A stretch of DNA of 64,000 nt, from positions 2,577,501 to 2,641,500 of the forward strand of contig NZ_CP067420.1 of the NCBI RefSeq assembly GCF_016653635.2. Reading direction: 5' to 3'. Shown here in pieces: positions 52,971-62,959 of the stretch. The notes under the pieces were generated by a model. The model did no database searches and had not been told where the DNA came from. It saw nothing but the letters and a program-made list of their open reading frames with translations. Source of the stretch: Skermanella sp. TT6 (lineage in GTDB: Bacteria > Pseudomonadota > Alphaproteobacteria > Azospirillales > Azospirillaceae). A program made the position numbers and the translations under genes. The stretch's first letter is position 1; each line of letters begins with the position of its first letter.

Positions 52971-53123
52971 TCAAGCCCTGGTGGGCGGCTGAACGTCCGG
53001 CGGCGGGTCCTGCATCGGGGGAATTTCCGGAGTCGGTTCGACCTCGGGCGGCACTTCCGCCGGCGGGGTGTTCGGCTGATCGGGATCCACTCCCGGAGGG
53101 CCGGTAAGTTCGAAGCGCGTCAT
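52971..53123 (-). CDS. Proline-rich small protein with F-x-LTGP head (copy 2)
   Basis: An AAGGAG 8 nt before the ATG at 53123 starts a 50-residue protein that opens MTRFELTGPP and continues with Pro/Asp/Glu/Val sequence (NTPPAEVPPEVEPTPEIPP). The head and composition match the 58-residue protein at 13112-13288. No hydrophobic or Cys residues occur. The pair looks like a small paralogous family of unknown role. Confidence 0.65.
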   Translation of the reverse strand: MTRFELTGPPGVDPDQPNTPPAEVPPEVEPTPEIPPMQDPPPDVQPPTRA

Positions 53124-53227
53124 CCTGATCTCCTTGCTGTGTCCGGGTACTTTTCATCAACCTTCAGGCGCATGAAAAGTCCCGGACCCGCAACGGATTT
53201 CCGTCGTGAAGCCTGTTCAGGCGACCC

Positions 53228-53386
53228 TTACTTGGCGCTGTCCTGGACGGCTTCGCCGGCGCGCTCGGTGTCGCGCCCGAAACCCTCGATCGTGTTGCAG
53301 GCTCCAAGCAGGGTGACCAACGCCAGGGCGCCGGCAGCCATCATGAACGGACGGGCCTTGCGATCCGGACGGTTGAGCTTCGTCAT
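53228..53386 (-). CDS. Entericidin A/B-family lipoprotein
   Basis: The 52-residue protein has a basic head, a hydrophobic stretch ending in the lipobox LLGAC, then the entericidin-type tail NTIEGFGRDTERAGEAVQDSAK. It is a small lipoprotein exported and acylated on Cys30. GGAG lies 10 nt before the ATG at 53386. Members are envelope-stress or toxin-antidote lipoproteins; only one gene of the possible pair is seen here. Confidence 0.85.
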   Translation of the reverse strand: MTKLNRPDRKARPFMMAAGALALVTLLGACNTIEGFGRDTERAGEAVQDSAK

Positions 53387-53584
53387 TTTCGTCGTCTCCG
53401 AAGTTGATTGGTAGTCGACAAGGGAACACCGTGTTTCGGCGGATGTTCCATGCGGCGCAACGGCGTCGTCATGGATCAAGCGGGTAGGCCTTTCGGAGCC
53501 AATGCCGCGACGGCGACGTGCAGTGGAGCCGCAACCCCGCCATGTCCGCGGGAATCTTGACAGGATCCGCAGGGTGCCGCTTTT

Positions 53585-54970
53585 GTGGGCACCACTTCGG
53601 CTGGAGACTCGATCATAATCACCACGGAGCACGAAGGCGGGACCCGCCCGGTCGCCCTGCGCCATCACATCACCGAGTTGCTCAGGCTGGCGGTGCCGGT
53701 GATCGTCGCACGGGCCGGGCTGATGGTCATGTCGGCGGTCGACATCCTGATCGTGGGCCGCTACGGCTCCCAGGAACTGGCCTATCTGGGGCTGGGCACC
53801 CTGCCGGCACAGATGCTGGTGACCGCCGGCATCGGGCTCCTGCTGGGCACCCTGATCCTGACCTCCCACTCGGTCGGAGCGGAGAAGCCGGAGGAATGCG
53901 GGCCGATCTGGCGGCGTTCCTTGCCCTACGCCTTCCTGCTCGGGATGGGCGCCGCCCTGCTCAGCCTGGGCGGCGAGAGCTTCTTCAGGCTGACCGGGCA
54001 GGACGCCGACGTGGCGAAGGGCGGCGCCGGCGTGTTCTTCGTGCTGGCGGCCGGCATCCCCGCGGCCATGCTCTACACCACGTCGGCCTTCTTCCTGGAA
54101 GGGCTGAGGCGGCCGGTGCCGGGCATGATCGCCATGATCGCCGCCAATCTCCTCAACGTGCCGCTCAACCTGATCCTGGTTTGGGGCGCCTGGGGCATCC
54201 CGGCGCTCGGCGCGGAGGGGTCGGCCTGGGCGACCACCGGGGTGCGCTGGATGCTGGCGCTGTCGATGATGGCCTATGTCTGGTATCTGCCGGACCGGGA
54301 CCGCTACGGCATCCGCCGGACTGTCACCCGCTGGTGGAGCGGTGCCGCGCACCAGCGGCGGCTGGGTTATGCCGCCGGGATCAGCTTGGCCCTCGAGAGC
54401 AGCGCCTTCTCCATCCTGGGCCTGTTCGCCGGGATGGTCGGGCCGCTCGACCTGGGCGCCTACACGATCCTGCTGAACCTGGTCGCCCTGTCCTTCATGA
54501 CCGCCGTCGGGCTGGCCACCGCCACCGGCGTGCGGGTCGGAGTCGCCTATGGCCGGCGCGACCGGCGCGAGATCATGGTGGCGGGATGGACCGGGCTGGG
54601 CGTCACGACCGTGATCCTGGCCGTTTTCGCGGTGTTGTTCGCGCTGCTGCCCGGAACCATAGGCGGCCTTTTCACGGCCGATCCCGAAATGTTGGCCCTG
54701 ACCGTTCCGCTGGTGGCCTTCAGTGCGCTGATCCTGATCGTGGACGGCGGGCAGGTGGTCATGGCGAGCGCGCTGCGCGGCCAGAGCGACGCCTGGATCC
54801 CGACGGTCCTGCATTTCTTCTCCTACTACGGCATCATGATCCCGCTGGGCGCCGCCCTGGCGCTGTGGGCCGGCCGGGGCGTCACCGGTCTGCTGGAGGG
54901 AATCCTGATCGCCAGCGTCTTCTCGGTGAGCGTGCTGTCGATCCGGTTCCACCTGTTGTCGCGGGCATGA
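53585..54970 (+). CDS. MATE-family multidrug/toxin exporter
   Basis: The 461-residue inner-membrane protein shows about 12 hydrophobic segments in two homologous halves of the MATE fold (LLRLAVPVIVARAGLMVMSAVDILIVGRYG in the first, with matching ALESSAFSILGLFAGMVGPLDLGAYTI in the second). It exports organic cations by H+ or Na+ antiport. The GTG at 53585 is a weak start choice. It is flanked by small genes and gyrA and appears monocistronic. Confidence 0.88.
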   Translation: MGTTSAGDSIIITTEHEGGTRPVALRHHITELLRLAVPVIVARAGLMVMSAVDILIVGRYGSQELAYLGLGTLPAQMLVTAGIGLLLGTLILTSHSVGAEKPEECGPIWRRSLPYAFLLGMGAALLSLGGESFFRLTGQDADVAKGGAGVFFVLAAGIPAAMLYTTSAFFLEGLRRPVPGMIAMIAANLLNVPLNLILVWGAWGIPALGAEGSAWATTGVRWMLALSMMAYVWYLPDRDRYGIRRTVTRWWSGAAHQRRLGYAAGISLALESSAFSILGLFAGMVGPLDLGAYTILLNLVALSFMTAVGLATATGVRVGVAYGRRDRREIMVAGWTGLGVTTVILAVFAVLFALLPGTIGGLFTADPEMLALTVPLVAFSALILIVDGGQVVMASALRGQSDAWIPTVLHFFSYYGIMIPLGAALALWAGRGVTGLLEGILIASVFSVSVLSIRFHLLSRA

Positions 54971-55173
54971 CGGCGGGATATGCGGCGCACGGCCGATGCG
55001 CTATGGTCCGACTCGGCAGGGTGTTCGTCCGGCTTCCGGCCAAGGTGTAACGCGTTGTTAGCGTCTGCAAAAACTGGTACACCCACCTTATATATGCCGG
55101 GTGTCCAAATCGCCGGGCGGTGCCCGGTGATCTTGCCTGCAGTCATCGTTTAACCTGAACCTGAGTTCGATTT

Positions 55174-57915
55174 TTGACCGCCAATCTCACACCTCCGCCT
55201 TCCGACATTTCGCCGGTCACCATCGAAGAGGAGATGCGGCGCAGCTATCTCGATTACGCCATGAGCGTGATCGTCAGCCGCGCGCTTCCCGACGTGCGCG
55301 ACGGTCTGAAACCGGTGCATCGCCGAATCCTGTTCGCGATGAAGGAAGGCGGTTACGACAGCAACAAGCCCTACAAGAAGTCCGCCCGTATCGTCGGCGA
55401 CGTGATGGGTAAGTATCACCCGCACGGCGACAGCGCGATCTACGATGCCATGGTCCGCATGGCCCAGGACTTCTCGATGCGCCTGCCGCTGATCGACGGG
55501 CAGGGAAATTTCGGATCGATGGACGGCGACCCGCCCGCGGCCATGCGCTACACCGAGGCGCGGCTCGCGAAGGCGGCGGAAAGCCTGCTCGACGACATCG
55601 ACAAGGATACGGTCGACTTCCACCCCAACTACGACGAATCTTCGGCCGAACCTGACGTCCTTCCCGCGCGTTTCCCGAACCTGCTGGTCAACGGCGCCGG
55701 CGGCATCGCGGTCGGCATGGCGACCAACATTCCTCCCCATAACCTGGGCGAGGTCATCGACGCCTGCTGCGCCTATATCGACGACAACGACGTCACCATC
55801 GAAGAGCTGATGGAGCATGTGCCGGGCCCGGATTTCCCGACCGGCGCCCAGGTGATGGGCAAGACCGGCATCCGGCAGGCCTACCACACCGGCCGGGGCT
55901 CGATCGTGATGCGCGGCAAGACCGAGATCGAGGAGATCCGAAAGGACCGCTGGGCCATCGTGATCAACGAGGTGCCCTATCAGGTCAACAAGGCCCGCAT
56001 GATGGAGCGGATCGCCGAGGTCGTCCACGACAAGACGATCGAGGGGATCTCCGACCTGCGCGACGAGTCGGACCGCGACGGCGTGCGCGTCGTGATCGAA
56101 CTGAAGCGCGACGCCGTCGCCGACGTGGTGCTGAACCAGCTCTACCGCTACACGCCGCTGCAAACCTCGTTCGGAGTCAATGCGCTGGCGCTCAACGGCG
56201 GCCGGCCGGTGACGATGACCCTCAAGGACATCATCTCCGCCTTCGTCGCCTTCCGCGAGCAGGTCATCACCCGCCGGACCGAGTTCGAGCTGGGCAAGGC
56301 GCGGGAGAAGGCCCATACCCTGGTCGGCCTCGCGGTCGCGGTCGCAAACCTGGACGAGATGATAGCGCTGATCCGGCGGGCGCCCGATGCCGGCGTCGCG
56401 CGCGAGGAGATGGTGGCCCGCGAGTGGCCGGCCGGCGACGTCGCGCCGCTGATCGCCCTGATCGACGAGCCGGGCAGGGCGGTCAGCCCGCAGGGCACCT
56501 ACCGCCTGTCGGAGGCCCAGGCCCGCGCTATCCTCGAACTGCGGCTGAATCGCCTGACCGGCCTGGAGCGGGACAAGATCGGCGCCGACCTGCGCGAGGT
56601 CACGGACCGGATCGCGTACTATCTCGAGGTCCTGGCGTCCCGCACGCTGCTGCTGGAGATCCTGCGGACCGAACTGCTGGAGATGAAGGAGCGGTTCGGC
56701 ACTCCCCGCCGGACCACCCTGATGGAGCTGGAGTTCGAATCCGACATAGAGGACCTGATCCAGCGCGAGGACATGGTCGTCACGGTCAGCCACTCCGGCT
56801 ACATCAAGCGGGTCCCGGTCTCGACCTACAGGGCGCAGAAGCGGGGCGGCAAGGGCCGCTCGGGCATGAGCATGAAGGCGGAGGATACGGTCCACGACCT
56901 GTTCGTCGCCAACACCCACACGCCCATGCTGTTCTTCTCCTCGCGCGGCATGGTCTACAAGCTGAAGGTCTGGCGCCTGCCGCTCGGCACGCCGCAGGCG
57001 CGCGGCAAGGCGCTGATCAACCTGCTGCCGCTGGTCGACGGCGAGACGATCTCCACCGTCATGCCCATGCCGGAGGACGAGGCGACCTGGGGCGACCTGT
57101 GCGTCTTCTTCGCCACCAGCAAGGGCAACGTCCGCCGCAACAAGCTGTCGGACTTCACCAACATCCGTGCCAACGGCCTGATCGCGATGAAGCTGGAGGA
57201 AGAGGGCGAGCGGCTGATCGCGGTGCGGACCGGTACCGTGGATCAGGACGTGCTGCTGGCGACGCGCGGCGGCAAGTGCATCCGGTTCCAGGTCGACGAC
57301 ATCCGGATCTTCAGCGGCCGGACCTCCACGGGTGTCCGCGGCATCCGGCTGGCCGACGGCGACGAGGTGATCGGCATGTCGATGCTGAACCATGTCGATG
57401 CCGACGCGGACGAGCGCGCCGCCTATCTGCGTCAGGCCAACGCCGAGCGCCGGGCGGCCGGCGAGGAGGCGTCGAGCGACGAGGCGCCCGATCCCGACGC
57501 GGAGGTCTCGACGAACATCGCCCTGTCGCCGGAGCGCTACGAGGAGATGCGGCGCAAGGAGGAGTTCATCCTCGCCGTCTCCGAGCGCGGATTCGGCAAG
57601 CGCACCTCCTCCTATGAGTACCGGGTCACCGGACGGGGCGGTCAGGGCATCTGGAATATCGAGATGAACGAGCGCAATGGTCCGGTCGTCGCCGCTTTCC
57701 CCGTCACGGATGACCATCAGGTCATGTTGGTGACCGATGGAGGGCAGATGATCCGGATGCCGATCCACGACGTCCGGATCGCGGGCCGCAAGACCCAGGG
57801 CGTTACCCTGTTCAGGGTAGCGCAGGGAGAGCGTGTCGTCTCGGTCGCGTGGCTGACCGAGGAGGCGGAAGCGGAGACCGCCGTGAACGGGGGCGACGAT
57901 GCGTCGCCCGAGTGA
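55174..57915 (+). CDS. gyrA: DNA gyrase subunit A
   Basis: The 913-residue subunit has the N-terminal [26 protein letters not shown], the quinolone-resistance region [14 protein letters not shown] with the susceptible-type Ser and Asp, and the catalytic Tyr in AMRYTEARL. The GyrA box QKRGGKG near 560 precedes the C-terminal beta-pinwheel. An acidic insert of about 45 residues ([11 protein letters not shown]...DPDAEVS) near 750 splits the pinwheel and is typical of alphaproteobacterial GyrA. The start is a TTG at 55174. Confidence 0.96.
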   Translation: MTANLTPPPSDISPVTIEEEMRRSYLDYAMSVIVSRALPDVRDGLKPVHRRILFAMKEGGYDSNKPYKKSARIVGDVMGKYHPHGDSAIYDAMVRMAQDFSMRLPLIDGQGNFGSMDGDPPAAMRYTEARLAKAAESLLDDIDKDTVDFHPNYDESSAEPDVLPARFPNLLVNGAGGIAVGMATNIPPHNLGEVIDACCAYIDDNDVTIEELMEHVPGPDFPTGAQVMGKTGIRQAYHTGRGSIVMRGKTEIEEIRKDRWAIVINEVPYQVNKARMMERIAEVVHDKTIEGISDLRDESDRDGVRVVIELKRDAVADVVLNQLYRYTPLQTSFGVNALALNGGRPVTMTLKDIISAFVAFREQVITRRTEFELGKAREKAHTLVGLAVAVANLDEMIALIRRAPDAGVAREEMVAREWPAGDVAPLIALIDEPGRAVSPQGTYRLSEAQARAILELRLNRLTGLERDKIGADLREVTDRIAYYLEVLASRTLLLEILRTELLEMKERFGTPRRTTLMELEFESDIEDLIQREDMVVTVSHSGYIKRVPVSTYRAQKRGGKGRSGMSMKAEDTVHDLFVANTHTPMLFFSSRGMVYKLKVWRLPLGTPQARGKALINLLPLVDGETISTVMPMPEDEATWGDLCVFFATSKGNVRRNKLSDFTNIRANGLIAMKLEEEGERLIAVRTGTVDQDVLLATRGGKCIRFQVDDIRIFSGRTSTGVRGIRLADGDEVIGMSMLNHVDADADERAAYLRQANAERRAAGEEASSDEAPDPDAEVSTNIALSPERYEEMRRKEEFILAVSERGFGKRTSSYEYRVTGRGGQGIWNIEMNERNGPVVAAFPVTDDHQVMLVTDGGQMIRMPIHDVRIAGRKTQGVTLFRVAQGERVVSVAWLTEEAEAETAVNGGDDASPE

Positions 57916-57987
57916 TCGGCAGAGAAACGATCGGTGCAGGGGGCGGCAGGTTGAAGGGCGCCCGGACGTGAAGGGAAGAAGCGGCAG

Positions 57988-58527
57988 ATGAGCAAACGGA
58001 TCGGCGTCTATCCCGGGACATTCGACCCGGTCACCAACGGCCATATGGACATCATCCAGCGCGCTTCCCGCGTCTTGGACCACCTGATCGTGGGCGTCGC
58101 CCGCAACGCGGGGAAAGGCCCGCTCTTCTCCACGGAGGAGCGGGTCGCGATGGTCGAGGAGGACGTCGCCGCCCTGAAGCCGAACGGCACCAAGATCGAG
58201 GTGAGGCCGTTCGACAGCCTGCTGATGAAGTTCGCGGTCGACATGAACGCCTCGGTCATCATCCGCGGCCTGCGGGCGGTTTCGGACTTCGAGTACGAGT
58301 TCCAGATGGCCGGCATGAATGCCCGCCTGAACCCCAAGGTCGAGACCGTCTTCCTGATGGCGTCCGATCGCCACCAGTTCATATCCTCGCGCTTCGTCAA
58401 GGAGATCGGCCGGCTCGGCGGCGACATCACGCACTTCGTCTCGCCCCGGGTCGCCGAACGGCTCACCGCGCGCTTCGCCCAGGATGAAGGCGACGCGGCC
58501 AAGCGCGTGCAGACTCTCAAGGTCTGA
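57988..58527 (+). CDS. coaD: Phosphopantetheine adenylyltransferase
   Basis: The 179-residue nucleotidyltransferase has GVYPGTFDPVTNGHMDII (the T/HxGH-type site), RGLRAVSDFEYEFQM and ISSRFVKEI. It makes dephospho-CoA from phosphopantetheine and ATP. The gyrA-coaD order, 72 bp apart, is common in alphaproteobacteria. The ATG at 57988 follows GAAGGGAAG. Confidence 0.96.
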   Translation: MSKRIGVYPGTFDPVTNGHMDIIQRASRVLDHLIVGVARNAGKGPLFSTEERVAMVEEDVAALKPNGTKIEVRPFDSLLMKFAVDMNASVIIRGLRAVSDFEYEFQMAGMNARLNPKVETVFLMASDRHQFISSRFVKEIGRLGGDITHFVSPRVAERLTARFAQDEGDAAKRVQTLKV

Positions 58528-58571
58528 CGCGCCCGCACCGGCGCCTCGGGGCGGATCAGGGTAAATGCGGG

Positions 58572-58600
58572 TTGACCGGAAGTGTCCCGGCCCCTATGTT
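58572..58600 (+). promoter_or_regulatory. Probable promoter of tRNA-Lys
   Basis: TTGACC (58572-58577), 17 nt, then TATGTT (58595-58600) makes a near-consensus sigma-70 promoter. Its predicted start falls a few bases before the tRNA 5' end at 58616. Confidence 0.65.
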
Positions 58601-58615
58601 CCGCCCCGACCCTGA

Positions 58616-58691
58616 GAGCGTGTAGCTCAGCCGGTAGAGCAACTGACTTTTAATCAGTAGGTCCTGGGTTCGAACCCCAGCGCGCTCACCA
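58616..58691 (+). tRNA. tRNA-Lys (anticodon TTT)
   Basis: A complete cloverleaf: acceptor GAGCGTG with CGCGCTC (one G-T pair), D-arm GCTC-AGCCGGTA-GAGC, anticodon stem ACTGA/TCAGT with loop CTTTTAA (anticodon at 58649-58651), and T-arm CTGGG-TTCGAAC-CCCAG. CCA is encoded (58689-58691). A consensus promoter precedes it and a strong terminator follows. Confidence 0.97.
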
Positions 58692-58730
58692 AAAAAGCCC
58701 CCGGAAACCAATGGTTTCCGGGGGCTTTTT
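58692..58730. terminator. Bidirectional rho-independent terminator
   Basis: AAAAAGCCCCCGGAAACC pairs with GGTTTCCGGGGGCTTTTT around a 3-nt loop, with A- and T-runs on both sides. It ends the tRNA transcript on the plus strand and the methyltransferase gene on the minus strand. Confidence 0.93.
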
Positions 58731-58731
58731 G

Positions 58732-59472
58732 TTAGCCCGCATCAAGCTGCGCCAGGAGCGCTCCGGCCGGTACCGGCCAGTTGGTGAAGCAGCGCAGCAC
58801 CGATCCGTCCAGGACACGCTCCAGCGACATGTCGCTGATCAGCCCGCTCGTGACGATGCAACGCTGGTACGTCCGGACCATGTGGCGCGCGCACAGGTAC
58901 ATCTTGGCTCGCGAGGCGGCGAAGGGGCGGATGTGGCGGCCTTCCGGCGACAGGCAGAATTCCGCCATGGCCGTGGGAACGCCCGGCCATTCCGGATCGA
59001 AGCAGTCGTCCAGGGCGATTACGCCCTGGACGGTGAGCAGGGGCGCGAAGTTGTTCAGGTCGTTCAGGACCGAGGGATGGTCATGGACGGCATCCAGGTG
59101 GAGGAAGCGGAGGCTGCCTCGCCCGACCATGTCCGGAGGTTCTTCCAGTTGCCGGAGGTCCGTGGCGACGCAGACCAGCCTGTTTCCGAGCTCCGGACAG
59201 CACCGAAGGATGTTCGCTTCGGCCACGGCTTGGGGAACTTCATGGAAGGCGTCGAAGCAGAACACGGTCTCGTCGGCGCGCGCCAGCAGGCCCAGCGCGA
59301 CCGCGGACTTGCCCTTGTAGATCCCAAGCTCGCAGGTGTCGCCGCTAAATCCGCCTTGCTTCTGGATGAAGTCGATCAGCCAGAACAGCAATATATCGTG
59401 GTTGTAGAACCAGCCTTCGATCTGGTCCTCGACATGCTCCTGATAGATCCGGAAAAGTCGGGAGATTTCCAT
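58732..59472 (-). CDS. Class I SAM-dependent methyltransferase-like protein
   Basis: The 246-residue protein has the Rossmann start CELGIYKGKSAVALGLLA near residue 48 (motif I), an acidic residue in FCFDAFHEV for SAM ribose, and LRFLHLDAVHDHPSVLNDL then GVIALDDCFDPEWPGV, as in the Methyltransf_24/CmcI group. These methylate small molecules or glycans. The start sits next to the lexA terminator. It is probably monocistronic and its target unknown. Confidence 0.75.
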   Translation of the reverse strand: MEISRLFRIYQEHVEDQIEGWFYNHDILLFWLIDFIQKQGGFSGDTCELGIYKGKSAVALGLLARADETVFCFDAFHEVPQAVAEANILRCCPELGNRLVCVATDLRQLEEPPDMVGRGSLRFLHLDAVHDHPSVLNDLNNFAPLLTVQGVIALDDCFDPEWPGVPTAMAEFCLSPEGRHIRPFAASRAKMYLCARHMVRTYQRCIVTSGLISDMSLERVLDGSVLRCFTNWPVPAGALLAQLDAG

Positions 59473-59543
59473 GAAGCGGTCCAGCCAGCATCGTCCGCCC
59501 GGACGGGCGTATCGCGGGCCAGACTACGGCGCATTCGTAAACG

Positions 59544-59587
59544 AAAAGGGCGGACCGGGGAGCCTCGCGAAGCTCCCCGGTCCGCCC
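59544..59587 (-). terminator. Rho-independent terminator of lexA
   Basis: GGGCGGACCGGGGAGC (59548-59563) and its complement at 59572-59587 form a perfect 16-bp stem around an 8-nt loop. On the minus strand TTTTCGTTT follows. It lies 27 bp after the lexA stop. Confidence 0.9.
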
Positions 59588-59614
59588 CTCACGGCGGCGA
59601 TCGCCGACTCGGCT

Positions 59615-60334
59615 TCAATAGCGCCGCAGCAGCCCCACGAGGCGGCCCTGGACGCGCACCCGGTCGGCGCCGAAGATGCGGGTCTCGAAGGCGGGGTTGG
59701 CCGGCTCTAGCGCCACGGTCTGGCCCTTGCGACGAAGGCGTTTCAAGGTCACCTCGTGCTCGTCGATCAGCGCCACGACGATCGTGCCGCTGTCGGCCAT
59801 GTCGCACCGGTTGATGATGACCGTGTCGCCGTCCAGGATGCCGGCCTCGACCATGCTGTCGCCCGCGACTTCCAGCGCGTAGTGGTCCCCGGGCGGCAGC
59901 ATCGTCGCCGGCACGTTGATCATCGCGCTGTTGTCGCGCAGCGCCTCGATCGGGGTACCGGCGGCGATCCGCCCGTAGAGCGGAAGCTGGATCGCCTCGG
60001 CCTCGGTGCTGGCCTCGCGCCCGGCCAGGGCGCCGGTGAAGTCGCCCTTGATCACGTTGGGCTGGAACTTCGGGCGATCGGGCGCGCGCTGCTGCGGGCG
60101 GGCCGACCCGGCTTCCGCCCCTTCCGGCAGCCGGAGCACCTCGAGCGCGCGGGCGCGGTGGGGCAGGCGGCGGATGAAGCCGCGCTCCTCCAGCCCGGTG
60201 ATGAGCCGGTGGATACCCGATTTCGACTTCAATCCCAGGGCATCCTTCATCTCGTCGAACGAGGGCGAAACCCCGCCTTCGCCCAGCCGGTCGTTGATGA
60301 AGAGCAGAAGCTCGTATTGTTTACGTGTCAGCAT
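59615..60334 (-). CDS. lexA: LexA SOS repressor
   Basis: The 239-residue protein has an N-terminal winged helix ([32 protein letters not shown]), the self-cleavage Ala-Gly in [11 protein letters not shown], the Ser nucleophile in [13 protein letters not shown] and the Lys in EVTLKRL. All autoprotease residues are intact. It represses SOS genes and its own promoter, where a GAAC-N7-GAAC box overlaps -35/-10 elements. The Gln/Pro-rich hinge is long, as in alphaproteobacteria. Confidence 0.97.
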   Translation of the reverse strand: MLTRKQYELLLFINDRLGEGGVSPSFDEMKDALGLKSKSGIHRLITGLEERGFIRRLPHRARALEVLRLPEGAEAGSARPQQRAPDRPKFQPNVIKGDFTGALAGREASTEAEAIQLPLYGRIAAGTPIEALRDNSAMINVPATMLPPGDHYALEVAGDSMVEAGILDGDTVIINRCDMADSGTIVVALIDEHEVTLKRLRRKGQTVALEPANPAFETRIFGADRVRVQGRLVGLLRRY

Positions 60335-60392
60335 CTACGCCCCCTGCGCGCGGGACCAACCGGTCCAGAACAAACCAAAAACATCAGTTTAT

Positions 60393-60421
60393 GTTCTAGT
60401 TTGGTTCGCGAAAGGCGTCAA
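60393..60421 (-). promoter_or_regulatory. lexA promoter with alphaproteobacterial SOS box
   Basis: GTTC (60393-60396), 7 nt and GTTC (60404-60407) form the alphaproteobacterial LexA box. On the minus strand it overlaps a promoter with -35 TTGACG (60421-60416), 17 nt, and -10 TAGAAC (60398-60393). LexA binding would block this promoter. Confidence 0.88.
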
Positions 60422-60465
60422 GCATTCGCTGAACAATTTTACCCTTGTCCTGCAGATCCGGTCAC

Positions 60466-61680
60466 CTAGAGACTCAGGACTCCGCCGCCCAGGGGAAGAA
60501 ATTCGACAGTGTCGCCGGCCGATGCGGCCGGTGCGAAGGGCGGGCGCACCACCAGGCAGTCGGCCCGGGCAAGCACCGTCAGCAGCGAACTGTCCTGCGA
60601 TTCGAATGGGTTGGCGACCAGTTCGCCGTCCGGGCCGATACTCAGCGACGCCCGCAGATAATCTTCGCGCTGGTCGTTCTGCTTGACGGGCCGCCCCAGC
60701 ACCGCCGTGCGGCGCGTTTCCTCCTCCGCCGGAAGCCCGAGCAGGCGGCGGAGCGCCGGCCTGAGGAACAGGACGGCGCAGACCTGACTCGACACCGGAT
60801 TGCCGGGCAGCCCGAGGACGGGCACGTCGCCCAGCCGGCCGAACATCAGCGGTTTGCCCGGCCGCATGGCGATCTTGTAGAAATCCAGGTCCATGCCGCG
60901 GTCGCCCAGCACGCCGCGCACGAGATCGTATTCGCCCGCCGAGGCCCCGCCGGACGTCACCAGGATGTCGGCCCGTTCGGCACCCGTGACGAGTCGAGCC
61001 AGCGACTCCGGCGTATCCAGGGCGACGCCCAGATTGACCGGGACGCCGCCGCAGGCCGTGATCAGGCCGGCCAAGGCGAAGGCGTTCGAACTGACGATCT
61101 GGTCCGGCCCCAGGGGCTCCCCAGGGAGCACGATCTCGTCGCCCGTCGCCAGGATCGCGACCCGCGGGCGGCGGCGGACGCGGAGCCAGGGCCAATTCAT
61201 CGCCGCGGCGAGTCCGACGTCCCGCGCCGTGAGCATGCGTCCGGCCGGTATGCCGACTTCGCCCCGCCGGAAGTCGATCCCCGCCAGCCGGACATGCCGG
61301 TGGCGGCCGACCGTCCGGAGGACGGTGACCGTGGCGCCGTCCGACTCGGTGTCTTCCTGCATGACGACGGCGTCGGCCCCGTCGGGCATCGGCGCGCCCG
61401 TGAAGATCCTGACCGCCTCTCCCGGTCCGACATGCCCCTTGAAGGCGTTCCCGGCCGGAGCCTCGCCGATGCGGCGCAGCTTCGCGGGGACCTGCGCCAC
61501 GTCGGCGCAGCGCACCGCATAGCCGTCCATCGCCGACATGGAGACCGGCGGCTGGGTGAGCCGGGCGGTCACGTCCTCCGCCGTCACGCGGCCAAGCGCC
61601 TCGGTCAGTCCGACCAATTCGGCCGGCAGCGGCGACAGGGCGGCGAGGACGCGGGACCGGGCCTCGGCGACGGAGATCAT
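60466..61680 (-). CDS. moeA: Molybdopterin molybdenumtransferase MoeA
   Basis: The 404-residue protein shows the MoeA domains: [10 protein letters not shown] near 57, [14 protein letters not shown] near 100, ILATGDEIV near 180, [11 protein letters not shown] near 240, [10 protein letters not shown] near 290 and the C-terminal beta domain. It inserts molybdate into MPT-AMP. The ATG at 61680 overlaps the moaC stop (ATGA); an upstream in-frame start would invade moaC. Confidence 0.93.
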   Translation of the reverse strand: MISVAEARSRVLAALSPLPAELVGLTEALGRVTAEDVTARLTQPPVSMSAMDGYAVRCADVAQVPAKLRRIGEAPAGNAFKGHVGPGEAVRIFTGAPMPDGADAVVMQEDTESDGATVTVLRTVGRHRHVRLAGIDFRRGEVGIPAGRMLTARDVGLAAAMNWPWLRVRRRPRVAILATGDEIVLPGEPLGPDQIVSSNAFALAGLITACGGVPVNLGVALDTPESLARLVTGAERADILVTSGGASAGEYDLVRGVLGDRGMDLDFYKIAMRPGKPLMFGRLGDVPVLGLPGNPVSSQVCAVLFLRPALRRLLGLPAEEETRRTAVLGRPVKQNDQREDYLRASLSIGPDGELVANPFESQDSSLLTVLARADCLVVRPPFAPAASAGDTVEFLPLGGGVLSL

Positions 61681-62159
61681 CGAGGGGTCCCGTACTCGCC
61701 GCTCTTCCCGCCCGCCTTGTGGGCCAGCCGAACGTCGCCGATGGTCATGGCGCGGTCCACCGCCTTGCACATGTCGTAGACGGTGAGAGCCGCGACGGAC
61801 ACGGCCGTCAGGGCCTCCATCTCGACGCCGGTGCGTCCCTTCAGCTTGCAGGTCGCCGTGATGTCCACCGCGTTGCGGCCGGGATCGCAGGTCAGGTCGA
61901 CCTTGGCCGAGGTCAGCGCCAGCGGATGACAGAGCGGGATCAGGTCGGGCGTCCGCTTGGCCGCCATGATCCCGGCGAGCCGCGCGACGGACAGCACGTC
62001 GCCCTTCTTCACCCCGCCGGACAGGATCAGGGCCAGGGTCTCCGCCGCCATGAAGACCGACCCGGTGGCGGTCGCCGTCCGTTCCGTCTCGTCCTTGTCG
62101 GAGACGTCGACCATCACGGCGCGTCCCTCGGCGTCGAAATGGGTGAAGCCGCCGGTCAT
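61677..62159 (-). CDS. moaC: Cyclic pyranopterin monophosphate synthase MoaC
   Basis: The 160-residue protein has all family marks: [42 protein letters not shown] (catalytic region), [29 protein letters not shown] and the C-terminal KAGGKSG. It makes cyclic pyranopterin monophosphate, the first committed molybdopterin intermediate. It is coupled to trpC upstream (ATGA) and moeA downstream (ATGA), an arrangement typical of this order of alphaproteobacteria. Confidence 0.95.
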   Translation of the reverse strand: MTGGFTHFDAEGRAVMVDVSDKDETERTATATGSVFMAAETLALILSGGVKKGDVLSVARLAGIMAAKRTPDLIPLCHPLALTSAKVDLTCDPGRNAVDITATCKLKGRTGVEMEALTAVSVAALTVYDMCKAVDRAMTIGDVRLAHKAGGKSGEYGTPR

Positions 62160-62959
62160 GCGGCGGCCCGGCGGGTCAGCAGGGACCGAGTGGCCTCCGT
62201 CACATCGGACTGGCGCATCAGGCTCTCGCCGACCAGGAAGCAGCGTGCGCCGGCCCTGTCCATCCGCTCCAGGTCGTCCGGCCCGTATAGACCGCTCTCG
62301 CTGACCAGCAGGCGGTCCGCGGGAACCCGTGCCGCCAGTTCCTCCGTGACGGCAAGATCGACCGCCAACGTCTTGAGATTCCTGTTGTTGATACCGATCA
62401 GTTCACACGGAAGATGAAGAGCGCGGTCGAGTTCCTCGCCGTTGTGGACCTCCACCAGGACGTCCATGCCGTAGCGCGCCGCCACCTCGGCCAACTCGCG
62501 GGCCGTCGTGTCGTCGAGGGCGGCCATGATGAGCAGGATACAGTCGGCACCCAGCGCCCGGGCCTCAACCACCTGATAAGGATCCAGCATGAAGTCCTTG
62601 CGAAGACAGGGTAATTCGCAAGCTGCCCGGGCCTCCACCAGGAACGAATCCTGGCCTTGGAAATAGGGTATGTCAGTCAGGACGGACAAGCATGCGGCCC
62701 CGCCGGCCTGATAGGCATGGGCCAGCTCGGCGGGGTTGAAATCCTGTCGAATCAAACCTTTGCTGGGCGATGCTCGCTTGATTTCTGCGATCAGTCCATA
62801 GTCGCCCCCGGCCAGCTTCCGGCGCAGGGAGGCCGTGAAGCCCCGCGGCGGGCCGGCTTTCATCGCCGCGCGGTCGATTTCGGCGAAGCTGCGCTCGGCA
62901 CGCCGCGCCGCCACGTGGGCGCGCTTGTCGGCACAGATGCGGGTGAGAACGTCGCTCAT
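62156..62959 (-). CDS. trpC: Indole-3-glycerol phosphate synthase
   Basis: The 267-residue TIM barrel has [11 protein letters not shown] near 58, [26 protein letters not shown] near 118, [12 protein letters not shown] near 187 and [11 protein letters not shown] near 218, with the catalytic Lys/Glu/Asn in place. It forms indole-3-glycerol phosphate in tryptophan synthesis. It overlaps trpD and moaC by 4 bp each. Confidence 0.96.
   Translation of the reverse strand: MSDVLTRICADKRAHVAARRAERSFAEIDRAAMKAGPPRGFTASLRRKLAGGDYGLIAEIKRASPSKGLIRQDFNPAELAHAYQAGGAACLSVLTDIPYFQGQDSFLVEARAACELPCLRKDFMLDPYQVVEARALGADCILLIMAALDDTTARELAEVAARYGMDVLVEVHNGEELDRALHLPCELIGINNRNLKTLAVDLAVTEELAARVPADRLLVSESGLYGPDDLERMDRAGARCFLVGESLMRQSDVTEATRSLLTRRAAA

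Noticed and set aside
55150-58434. Very long open frame antisense to gyrA and coaD
   Set aside because: It is a GC-rich shadow of the two conserved genes, has His/Arg/Asp/Gln-rich composition and no recognisable domain.
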